34,187 nt of DNA. It comes from JAFDWI01 sp964544305 (GTDB lineage: Bacteria; Actinomycetota; Acidimicrobiia; Acidimicrobiales; Iamiaceae). Shown here in pieces: positions 1 to 4,983 of the stretch. The translations under genes and the position numbers were made by a program. The DNA lies in assembly GCA_964544305.1 (NCBI GenBank), contig CAZJAZ010000029.1:1-34187 (forward strand). The letters run 5' to 3'. Numbering within the stretch: position 1 is the stretch's first letter; every line of letters begins with the position of its first letter. Under the pieces are notes generated by a model. That model searched no databases. It was not told the origin of the DNA and worked only from the letters and a program-made list of their open reading frames with translations.

Positions 1-48
1 GCTTCCATGGCATGGAAGAGGTCTGGAGTTCGATTCTCCATAGCTCCA
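1..48 (+). tRNA. tRNA-Ala (GGC), 3' part only
   Basis: The window opens inside a tRNA. The anticodon stem CTTCC (2-6) pairs with GGAAG (14-18) around the loop ATGGCAT (7-13), which puts anticodon GGC at 9-11. A 5-nt variable loop follows, then the T arm: TGGAG (24-28), loop TTCGATT (29-35), CTCCA (36-40). The 3' acceptor strand TAGCTCC (41-47) and discriminator A (48) fit alanine tRNA. CCA is not encoded, since CAA follows. The D arm and 5' acceptor strand lie left of the window. tRNA 3' ends are common phage integration sites, and phage-like genes follow within 0.6 kb. Confidence 0.93.
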
Positions 49-188
49 CAAACCCCCTTTGAATGTAAAGCGATTTCAGAGGCTTGCGTCGCTGGCGCGG
101 TTGTCGCAAATGGTTTCGTGGTTGCAACAGGAGAACCATTCGAAAGGCGCGTGGCTGTACTTTTTGCAACTTGTGCAAACACTGATGA

Positions 189-425
189 TCAACGCCCGAA
201 ACGTTGCTGCGCGGCCTGTTTCGTTATCCCGAGTGCTGCGCCGATGATCGTCCAGGAGTTTCCCGCAGCGCGGGACCTAGCTACTGCTTTACCTAACTCG
301 GCTTCAGCGTCGGCGAGGTGTTCGTTCGCTGCGATAATGCGACGGAAGTGTGTTGCATCGACGGCGTTTGTGGCGGCCGGATCAAGGGTGTCGAGTCCGG
401 CTTCGTCGTGGATCGTGTTGGTCAT
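189..425 (-). CDS. Small helix-turn-helix protein (78 aa)
   Basis: The C-terminal 25 residues (AAGNSWTIIGAALGITKQ followed by AAQQRFGR) read as a helix-turn-helix: a W-x-x-I-G-x-A-L-G helix, a turn, then a Q-A-A-x-x-R-F recognition helix. This recalls sigma region 4 and small actinobacterial DNA-binding proteins. The first 50 residues look like a short helical dimerisation segment. I chose ATG at 425 over GTG at 434 because AGGTGA (436-431) sits 5 nt upstream of that ATG. It lies alone between the tRNA and the phage remnant, transcribed towards the tRNA. It may be a leftover regulator of the integrated element or a host gene. Its exact role and target are unknown. Confidence 0.7.
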   Translation of the reverse strand: MTNTIHDEAGLDTLDPAATNAVDATHFRRIIAANEHLADAEAELGKAVARSRAAGNSWTIIGAALGITKQAAQQRFGR

Positions 426-540
426 GGTGTTCACCTACTTGAGATAGTCATAGAATTTTGAGCGGAGATTATCTGCGTGGATGATTCGGGTATGCGCGCT
501 GACGGCACGATCTCCACGAACACCACTGTGCTATCGATGT

Positions 541-555
541 GTTGAAATTGTCAAC
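541..555. promoter_or_regulatory. Short dyad upstream of the small HTH gene
   Basis: GTTGA-AATTG-TCAAC is a 5-bp inverted repeat with a 5-nt spacer. On the minus strand it contains TTGACA, a consensus-like -35 hexamer. It lies 116 nt upstream of the HTH start, and no convincing -10 is at the right distance, so a role as operator or promoter is only a suggestion. The rest of 426-626 shows nothing I can support. Confidence 0.2.
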
Positions 556-626
556 GAATTATTGACGCTTGAATGTCGCTTGTCAGGCAGCTAGGTCGCT
601 CCGTTTGCATCCCATAGTGACCTGCG

Positions 627-892
627 CGCTGCGTTGTCAGGTTGATGATCTTCCTTCTCAGTGGCGACCGATTGGCTATCGGGCGTCAGCATGAAATTGA
701 AAGACCCAAGTGGCTTGCTTTTTGAAGTGCAGACACAAACTGCCGACAGCCTCCAAGCCTCCTACGAAACACACGACCTCGACGCCATCCAACGAGAACC
801 AAAACCCATGCCTCGCTGCATGACGAGGCTAAAGAAACAATAAATAGCCGGTACTATCGCATAGGAAAGCCGACATGGATCAGATGGAGCAA
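627..892 (+). pseudogene. Broken tail of a second phage minor-capsid/RelA-like gene
   Basis: Reading codons from 659 gives Q-W-R-P-I-G-Y, which matches the R-W-R-P-T-G-Y stretch of the intact gene at 1200-2423. One base is then missing at about 680-681. The frame shifts and continues as G-V-S-M-K-L-K-D...FEVQTQTADSLQAS.ETH, matching GINVKVTD...FEVQFQTPDSLQAS.DTH. The homology then decays. A final M-E-Q (884-892) lies just before the next small ORF, as in the intact copy. So this is a decayed paralogue lacking its capsid domain. Nothing suggests it makes a product. The left edge is approximate. Confidence 0.72.
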
Positions 893-901
893 ACCATTCA
901 C

Positions 902-1165
902 ATGAAGTACTTTCACTACCGCTCATGGGTTGATTCTCCGCCGAGTCAGCTGTTGCGTAGAGAGGGCACTAGCCGCGGTGATGCGTGGAGCGCTCGACGC
1001 CAAGCGTGGATTCCGAACGGTGCACTGACCGTGTCTCAGGAAACAGAGGCGGGTTGGTCAGAGATCACCGAAGATCAAGTGCCGAACGTGAAGAATGAAC
1101 TTCTAAAGCTCCATTACGCACATCTTGACGAGATGAACGGTGGTGGGCTGGATTCGGTCTCGTAG
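902..1165 (+). CDS. Small phage-associated protein, copy 1 (87 aa)
   Basis: It is a diverged paralogue of the protein at 2431-2679: both begin M-[KR]-Y-F, and share an x-W-I-P-x-x-x-x-x-V stretch, a T-V-[AS]-Q-x-x-E-[AS]-G-W element and an E-I-[TS]-[EA] element. An in-frame ATG exists at 875. However, the 9 codons between 875 and 901 include the M-E-Q that ends the neighbouring minor-capsid gene in the other copy, so ATG 902 is the equivalent start. It sits after a RelA-like tail and before a scaffold-like leader, the same slot as copy 2. The function is unknown. An immunity or antitoxin partner of the RelA-like domain is possible from position alone. Confidence 0.6.
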   Translation: MKYFHYRSWVDSPPSQLLRREGTSRGDAWSARRQAWIPNGALTVSQETEAGWSEITEDQVPNVKNELLKLHYAHLDEMNGGGLDSVS

Positions 1166-1169
1166 CTGA

Positions 1170-1216
1170 GGGGTCACACCCGGCCCGCATCATGTGGGCA
1201 TGGCAGACGAACCCGT
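1170..1216 (+). repeat. Direct repeat copy 1: leader plus MADEPV coding start
   Basis: This 47-nt stretch is nearly identical to 2690-2737: GGGGT, CACACCC, CATCATG and GGGCATGGCAGACGAACCCGT in the same order, with a one-base length difference and few substitutions. It spans the end of the spacer, the translation start and the first six codons (M-A-D-E-P-V) of the downstream gene. Homology stops soon after, where the two genes become different proteins. It marks the shared 5' end of two scaffold genes. Confidence 0.85.
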
Positions 1217-2423
1217 AAGAACCAGCGAAGCAGATCCCGTTGCCAACCAAAAATTGAAGCAGGCGCAACGCAAAGCCCTCGACGACATGGCGAAACGTGG
1301 AATTACCGGGTTCACTGACACTGCCGGTCGTCAGTGGCGGTTGGATGCGTATGCGGAGATGGCGACCCGCACCGCCGTTGGGCGTGCACAGGTTGCTGGG
1401 ACCCTTGCCCGGTTACGGGCACAGAACATGGATCTGGTGATCGTCTCGGATCATCGTGGGGCGTGCAAAGTGTGTGCACCGTGGGAATCGAAAGTGCTGT
1501 CGATCAGTGGTGTCGGGTTCCCGCACACGGCGAAGACAGGTGACGGGAAGACGGTCAAAGTGGCTGGATCGATTGTGGAGGCGCACTCAGCCGGGCTACA
1601 ACACCCGACCTGCCGACATTCGTTGACCGCGTTCATTCCTGGGTTGACAACCCCACCGCCACCGCGGGACTCACCCACTGACGGGAACGAACGCAGGGCG
1701 ACAGAACGGAAGAAGCAGGAGGCAGCAAGGCAGGCCCGGCGACAGGAAGCAGCACGCACCGGGAAAGCACCGAAACCCACGGCTTCGGGTGGTGCTGGCA
1801 GCGGGAAGCCACCCGCTCGACCACCAACGCCCACATTCGGCGACGATAGCGGTGACGATATCAAGCCCGGTGCCTGGGAAGCAGCGAGGCAAATTCGAGT
1901 GCGGATGGAGCATATCGAAGAGCGCGTCACCGGGGATGTCGTAGACGTGGCCCGTGCCGTCGGCGGCCGCACAGCTCGGCTTGATACGAAGTTCAAAGAA
2001 CTTGAATCCATCGGTAGAAAATTGTCTCTCAAGACTCGTCTCGATCAGGTCGGCATCACGGACACCGTCGATGATGCGCTCCGTTACACAATCGTACTTG
2101 ATGACATCGAATACGTAACTGGCTACCGAGCTGCAATTATCGAACTCCGAGCCAAGGGCTTCGAGATTGAACGCGACTCACCCACCCGGTGGCGACCTAC
2201 GGGATACAAAGGCATCAATGTCAAGGTCACAGACCGCTCCGGTGAAACGTTCGAAGTGCAATTCCAAACCCCGGACAGTCTCCAAGCATCCGACGACACA
2301 CACGGTTGGTATGAAGAGTGGCGAAAAGCCGACACCCAACCCGAAAGGAAGGCCGAGCTAGAACGGCTGATCAATGAACGATACGCCCTAGTCAGCATTC
2401 CACCGGGCATGGAGCAGGTATAA
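1200..2423 (+). CDS. Phage minor capsid (MuF/min_cap2-like) protein fused to RelA/SpoT-like domain
   Basis: The protein has 407 aa. Residues 1-6 (MADEPV) are the start of a scaffold-like protein. Residues ~25-148 look like the C-terminal half of a phage minor capsid protein 2: R-G-I-T-G-F, R-T-A...R-A-Q-V-A-G, V-S-D-H with C-x-x-C-x-x-W, then H-P-T-C-R-H. A Pro/Ala/Lys-rich linker (~149-222) leads to a domain with the RelA/SpoT synthetase layout: R-K-L-S-L-K, D-A-L-R-Y-T-I-V, G-Y-K-G-I-N (family G-Y-x-S-L-H) and E-V-Q-F-Q-T (family E-[IV]-Q-[IV]-R-T). MuF-type capsid proteins with C-terminal toxin domains are known in temperate phages. The normal N-terminal half is missing. ATG 1200 is preferred to GTG 1194 because it matches the start at 2721. 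Alarmone synthesis or tRNA modification is inferred only. Confidence 0.72.
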   Translation: MADEPVRTSEADPVANQKLKQAQRKALDDMAKRGITGFTDTAGRQWRLDAYAEMATRTAVGRAQVAGTLARLRAQNMDLVIVSDHRGACKVCAPWESKVLSISGVGFPHTAKTGDGKTVKVAGSIVEAHSAGLQHPTCRHSLTAFIPGLTTPPPPRDSPTDGNERRATERKKQEAARQARRQEAARTGKAPKPTASGGAGSGKPPARPPTPTFGDDSGDDIKPGAWEAARQIRVRMEHIEERVTGDVVDVARAVGGRTARLDTKFKELESIGRKLSLKTRLDQVGITDTVDDALRYTIVLDDIEYVTGYRAAIIELRAKGFEIERDSPTRWRPTGYKGINVKVTDRSGETFEVQFQTPDSLQASDDTHGWYEEWRKADTQPERKAELERLINERYALVSIPPGMEQV

Positions 2424-2424
2424 T
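2419..2424 (+). promoter_or_regulatory. Consensus -10 (TATAAT) before small phage ORF
   Basis: TATAAT lies exactly 6 nt before the ATG at 2431, inside the stop region of the preceding gene. No good -35 is visible 16-18 nt upstream. If used, it would give a leaderless transcript for the small ORF, separate from the capsid gene. The matching position in copy 1 does not keep this hexamer. Confidence 0.45.
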
Positions 2425-2430
2425 CGGCCT

Positions 2431-2679
2431 ATGAGGTACTTCGTCGAGACATCAGTAGACGGTGGCCCAGCGGTGTGCGTCTTGCGACGACCAGACGAGT
2501 ACCCCGGGCAGGATGGGGAGCAGTGGATCCCGGCAACGAACAGTTGGGTGGCGAGCCCATACCTGACCGTCGCCCAGGCTAAAGAGTCTGGGTGGCGCGA
2601 AATTTCGGCGACTGAGCTTCCCCAAGCGATGGCTGATGTTCAGGCGTACGACGAGGAGCGGGCAGCGGCATCTGCTTGA
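2431..2679 (+). CDS. Small phage-associated protein, copy 2 (82 aa)
   Basis: This acidic protein, rich in W and P, is paralogous to 902-1165. It starts 7 nt after the stop of the minor-capsid/RelA-like gene and ends 41 nt before the scaffold-like gene. It has no signal peptide, membrane segment or recognised motif. Proteins of this size and style often lie between capsid genes in actinophages, with no known function. Its place directly after a possible toxin domain, and a perfect TATAAT 6 nt before its ATG, would fit an independently expressed immunity factor. An ordinary virion or assembly accessory is just as possible. Confidence 0.65.
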   Translation: MRYFVETSVDGGPAVCVLRRPDEYPGQDGEQWIPATNSWVASPYLTVAQAKESGWREISATELPQAMADVQAYDEERAAASA

Positions 2680-2689
2680 CTGCTTCGTA

Positions 2690-2737
2690 GGGGTGCACAC
2701 CCGTCGCCCATCATGAGGGCATGGCAGACGAACCCGT
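2690..2737 (+). repeat. Direct repeat copy 2: leader plus MADEPV coding start
   Basis: This is the partner of 1170-1216, with the same spacer end, the same CATCAT hexamer 6 nt before the ATG, and the same first six codons. In this copy the reading frame continues into a scaffold-like acidic protein, which is probably the original context of the repeat. Confidence 0.85.
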
Positions 2738-2930
2738 TGGCGAAACGGAAACCGACGAACCCGAACCGGACGAAAAACCAGACGAGGCCGGTGACAACGA
2801 CGCGAAGCTGACCCAAGCCGAATTCGACGCCGCGCTTCAGAAACGTCTCGGCCAAGCAAAGAAGGCTTGGGAAAAAGACGCCGCCGACACCGCCGCCGAG
2901 ATGCTGGGTCGATACGTATCAATGTGCGTA
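2721..2930 (+). pseudogene. Truncated phage scaffold-like gene
   Basis: The first ~65 codons encode a very acidic, then charged helical segment: MADEPVGETETDEPEPDEKP, then a KLTQAEFDAALQKRL-like stretch and K-K-A-W-E-K-D-A-A-D-T-A-A-E-M-L-G-R. This is the usual makeup of phage capsid scaffold proteins (acidic N terminus, coiled-coil middle). After about codon 65 the composition changes to Cys/Ser/Arg-rich sequence with no phage character, and the open frame drifts to a stop at 3032, antisense to the neighbouring membrane-protein gene. The phage segment therefore ends near 2915-2930. The right end given here is the estimated junction, not the stop. Confidence 0.6.
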
Positions 2931-2969
2931 TCTTCCGCCCCACTCAAGGCGCATGTGGCCCGTCGTTCG

Positions 2970-3227
2970 TCAGGCCGTGCGATTCTGATACCAACCCAAT
3001 GCGCTGGTCACAATGATGGCGCCAAGCAGTGAACCAATAATTCCACTTGGTCGAATGCGGAGACCGTCGTGAAAGAGCACGCTGAATATCATGCCGCCAA
3101 CGAACGACCCTGCGAGCCCACTGATGAGTGCTGTGGTCCAGTCAATTGGATGGCGTGCCCCTTTGAGGATGTATTGGGCGCCAGCACCAATCAGCATGCC
3201 AAAGAGAATGATTCCGATAAGGAGCAT
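2970..3227 (-). CDS. GlsB/YeaQ/YmgE-family (transglycosylase-associated) membrane protein
   Basis: This 85-aa protein has three hydrophobic segments and Gly-rich turns (G-L-A-G-S-F-V-G-G and G-I-I-G-S-L-L-G-A), the signature of the small stress-associated membrane family named after transglycosylase-associated protein. Its biochemical role is not known. The ATG at 3227 is preferred over the GTG at 3233 because TACGAT (3239-3234) lies exactly 6 nt before that ATG, as at other starts in this window. It follows the ZIP transporter with a gap of about 30 nt, so it could also be co-transcribed. Its 3' end meets the phage remnant. Confidence 0.85.
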   Translation of the reverse strand: MLLIGIILFGMLIGAGAQYILKGARHPIDWTTALISGLAGSFVGGMIFSVLFHDGLRIRPSGIIGSLLGAIIVTSALGWYQNRTA

Positions 3228-3233
3228 CTGCAC

Positions 3234-3239
3234 ATCGTA
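3234..3239 (-). promoter_or_regulatory. Possible -10 (TACGAT) 6 nt before ATG 3227
   Basis: TACGAT fits the TAnnnT core of actinobacterial -10 elements and is spaced 6 nt from the ATG, which would make a leaderless mRNA. No clear -35 is present. This is a weak prediction, supported mainly by the same spacing at other genes here. Confidence 0.35.
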
Positions 3240-3256
3240 TTAGTTGACCGCTGAAG

Positions 3257-3994
3257 CTAATGGATCAGCGAGACCACAACACCCATAAAGATCACGCCGC
3301 CAATTGTCGCACCAAGTGTCCCCCATGAGGGATGATCCGCATGCGCTTCAGGCAAAATATTGCCGGTCGCAATGTGCAACAGGAAGCCAGCGAAGTAGGC
3401 GAGGTACAGCGCTACCGCTTGCGTGCTCAGTTCAATTGCCGCGCCCAAAATCGCTCCCGCAATGGGTGCCACCGCGTCAAAGCTCAGCATGACAAAGGCA
3501 CGTCGCCGAGAGTTGCCATACACCGAGGTCAGCGTGAACGTATTGAAGCCATCGGCGAAATCGTGGGCGATAACCGCGATTGCCACCGAAGCGACCACTG
3601 CCGTTCCCGCTGAATAACTCACCCCAATGCCGAGTCCGTCAAGAAAGCTGTGTGCAACAAGTGCGCCGCCAGCAAGTAAACCTACCGGGCGCAGGTCGTG
3701 GTGATGACCCCGGTAGTGCTCGGCACTCCCCCGGTGCAGTTCCAACGCCTTTTCAATGATGTGGATCGTGAGAAAACCTGCAACAAGCAACATCATCGCA
3801 ACAGGCACGTGGCCGAACTCGGCGGTTGCGTTCTCAAAGGCCTCGGGCAAAAGATCAAACGCCACAACACCCAAAATCACACCACCCGCTGCACCAAGCA
3901 CGAGATGTCGGCGATCTTCCACGCGCATCGCAACGAGACCACCGGCCATCGTCGTGACCGCTGCGACCACGCCCAGCAAAATGGGGACAAGCAA
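3257..3994 (-). CDS. ZIP-family metal transporter
   Basis: This 245-aa integral membrane protein has about eight hydrophobic segments. The two metal-path helices are clear: H115-S-F-L-D-G-L-G-I-G and H144-D-F-A-D-G-F-N. A His-rich loop (H-x-x-S-A-E-H-Y-R-G-H-H-H, ~87-99) links the two halves, as usual in ZIP proteins. Family members move Zn2+, and sometimes Fe or Mn, towards the cytoplasm. The start is a TTG: AAAGGAAG lies 5 nt upstream and no better start fits. It follows the thioredoxin/CsoR-like/Cys-rich operon after a 111-nt gap with a hairpin, so linkage to that operon is possible but not shown. The metal specificity cannot be read from sequence. Confidence 0.9.
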   Translation of the reverse strand: MLVPILLGVVAAVTTMAGGLVAMRVEDRRHLVLGAAGGVILGVVAFDLLPEAFENATAEFGHVPVAMMLLVAGFLTIHIIEKALELHRGSAEHYRGHHHDLRPVGLLAGGALVAHSFLDGLGIGVSYSAGTAVVASVAIAVIAHDFADGFNTFTLTSVYGNSRRRAFVMLSFDAVAPIAGAILGAAIELSTQAVALYLAYFAGFLLHIATGNILPEAHADHPSWGTLGATIGGVIFMGVVVSLIH

Positions 3995-4018
3995 TTGTGC
4001 TTCCTTTGCTTAGCAGCC

Positions 4019-4038
4019 ACCGCCACGGGGTTGGCGGT
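4019..4038. terminator. Hairpin between Cys-rich gene and ZIP gene
   Basis: ACCGCCA (4019-4025) and TGGCGGT (4032-4038) form a perfect 7-bp stem with a 6-nt loop. It lies in the 111-nt gap downstream of the Cys-rich gene and 24 nt upstream of the ZIP start. No U-tract follows on either strand, so it may be a weak terminator, an attenuator before the transporter, or chance. Confidence 0.35.
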
Positions 4039-4105
4039 CGTTCCAGTTCAGTAGACGACGCGGAACGTTTCCAAAGTCGTTTCGTGATGAAGCTGCCGCG
4101 AGGCG

Positions 4106-4273
4106 CTACGACTTTGAACGGAGTCGAGAAAAGAATCCCGACGTGGTGGGAGCGGTGTCGTGTCCTTCACACCACTCGTCGGGAGGAACCGACGCGCGCA
4201 CGGCATCGACATGGGCACCACACCCTGCCCACGTCGTTTTCTGACATTGTTTACATTTGACCGGTCGACACAT
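4106..4273 (-). CDS. Small Cys-rich, probably metal-binding protein (55 aa)
   Basis: The sequence opens M-C-R-P-V-K-C-K-Q-C, followed by T-T-W-A-G-C-G-A-H and D-E-W-C-E-G-H. It therefore has five Cys (2, 7, 10, 18, 35) and two His (21, 38) in a zinc-ribbon-like pattern. I recall the C-K-x-C-x-K-T-T-W-A-G-C-G-x-H pattern as widespread in small uncharacterised actinobacterial proteins. The start at 4273 is set by AAGGAG, 9 nt upstream. A longer frame from 4300 would put that Shine-Dalgarno inside the gene. It is the third gene of the thioredoxin/CsoR-like operon, 23 nt after the repressor, which suggests a role in metal or thiol homeostasis. No catalytic role is known. Confidence 0.8.
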   Translation of the reverse strand: MCRPVKCKQCQKTTWAGCGAHVDAVRASVPPDEWCEGHDTAPTTSGFFSRLRSKS

Positions 4274-4296
4274 GGCGAAGTTCTCCTTCACGTTCT

Positions 4297-4581
4297 TCAA
4301 GAAAGGGATAGAAACAGCTTTTCGAGCTCATCGAGGCTGATTGACGAATCGTCTTCAATCGGCGATTGATCTGAGCGGCCCGAATCAGTGACACACGATC
4401 GCATGGCACCAGCAACGATCAAAAACCCTGCCCGATCGAGGGCGGAGGACGCGGCTGCGAGTTGGGTGAGTACATCCCGACAGGGCGCTCCGTTCTCAAC
4501 CGCACAAATGACCGAATCGAGCTGCCCACGTGCACGGCGCAAGCGGTTCGCAACTTTCACCGAAGACTGGTCGTTCTGCAT
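4297..4581 (-). CDS. CsoR/RcnR/CstR-family (DUF156) repressor
   Basis: This 94-aa all-helical protein begins with the family's R-L-R-R-A-R-G-Q-L-D helix and has Cys at 34 and 63. In copper-sensing CsoR the ligands are C-H-C, with His four residues before the second Cys. Here that position is Ala59, so the copper site looks incomplete. The C...C pair without His is the pattern of CstR, which senses persulfides by forming Cys-Cys polysulfide bridges. The residues are seen; the ligand is inferred. It is translationally coupled to thioredoxin (TAATG, 1-nt overlap), and a matching palindrome lies in that operon's promoter, so it probably represses itself. The acidic C-terminal tail is extra. Confidence 0.9.
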   Translation of the reverse strand: MQNDQSSVKVANRLRRARGQLDSVICAVENGAPCRDVLTQLAAASSALDRAGFLIVAGAMRSCVTDSGRSDQSPIEDDSSISLDELEKLFLSLS

Positions 4582-4949
4582 TATGCGCCTGCCGGGCCCT
4601 CGACGACATTGGCGCGCACTTCGTCCATGTCGAGTTCACGAACAGCGTCAATGAGTTGGTCAAGGCCCGCTTTGGGCATGGCACCGGGCTGCGAGAACAC
4701 CAACACGCCTTCACGAAAGGCCATAAGAGTTGGAATGGCCGTGATGTCAAACGAAGCGGCGAGTGCTTGCTCGGCTTCGGTATCGATCTTGCCAAACACA
4801 ATGTCGGGGTGTGCGTCCGACGCGGCCTCGAAAATCGGGGCGAACGAGCGGCACGGGCCACACCATGACGCCCAGAAGTCAAGCAAGACTATGTCGTTGT
4901 CTTCAATGGTGGAGGTGAAGTTTTCTTGGGTGATCGATTGTGCGGCCAT
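4581..4949 (-). CDS. Thioredoxin
   Basis: The 122-aa protein has the full thioredoxin fold signature: D-F-W-A-S-W-C30-G-P-C33 active site, the K-I-D-T-E strand and the A-I-P73-T cis-proline. It reduces disulfides in the cytoplasm. A C-terminal extension of about 15 residues (...DEVRANVVEGPAGA) goes beyond the usual 105-110. It is the first gene of the operon, followed by the CsoR-family repressor and the Cys-rich protein. The ATG at 4949 is preceded at 6 nt by TATACT and has only a too-close GGGGA as ribosome site, so the mRNA is probably leaderless. Control by the repressor is expected from the operator at 4959-4974. Confidence 0.95.
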   Translation of the reverse strand: MAAQSITQENFTSTIEDNDIVLLDFWASWCGPCRSFAPIFEAASDAHPDIVFGKIDTEAEQALAASFDITAIPTLMAFREGVLVFSQPGAMPKAGLDQLIDAVRELDMDEVRANVVEGPAGA

Positions 4950-4955
4950 TCCCCA

Positions 4956-4983
4956 AGTATACCCCCTAGGGTATTAATCGCAA
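4956..4983 (-). promoter_or_regulatory. Promoter and CsoR-type operator of the thioredoxin operon
   Basis: On the minus strand, TTGCGA (4983-4978), a 16-nt spacer and TATACT (4961-4956) form a good sigma-A-type promoter. The spacer and -10 edge hold the perfect palindrome ATACCC-CCTA-GGGTAT (4959-4974), which looks like the GC-tract operators of the CsoR/RcnR family. A bound repressor would block polymerase. Transcription would begin at or next to the ATG at 4949. The site overlaps the stop codon of the upstream amidase gene (4974-4976). Confidence 0.8.

Noticed and set aside
7..447. Plus-strand frames next to the tRNA
   Set aside because: They include tRNA sequence and lie antisense to the HTH gene, which has a good Shine-Dalgarno and a recognisable motif.
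1451..2032. 193-codon minus-strand frame over the minor-capsid gene
   Set aside because: It is antisense to a gene with clear capsid motifs, rich in Arg/Ser/Cys/Pro, and has no start signal.
2880..3000. Second copy of the tRNA 3' end as right attachment site
   Set aside because: I searched by eye for the T-arm and acceptor sequence near the phage junction and found no convincing match.
2931..3032. Tail of the scaffold-like frame as phage protein
   Set aside because: The composition changes abruptly and it runs antisense over the GlsB/YeaQ-type gene; it is chance read-through past the junction.
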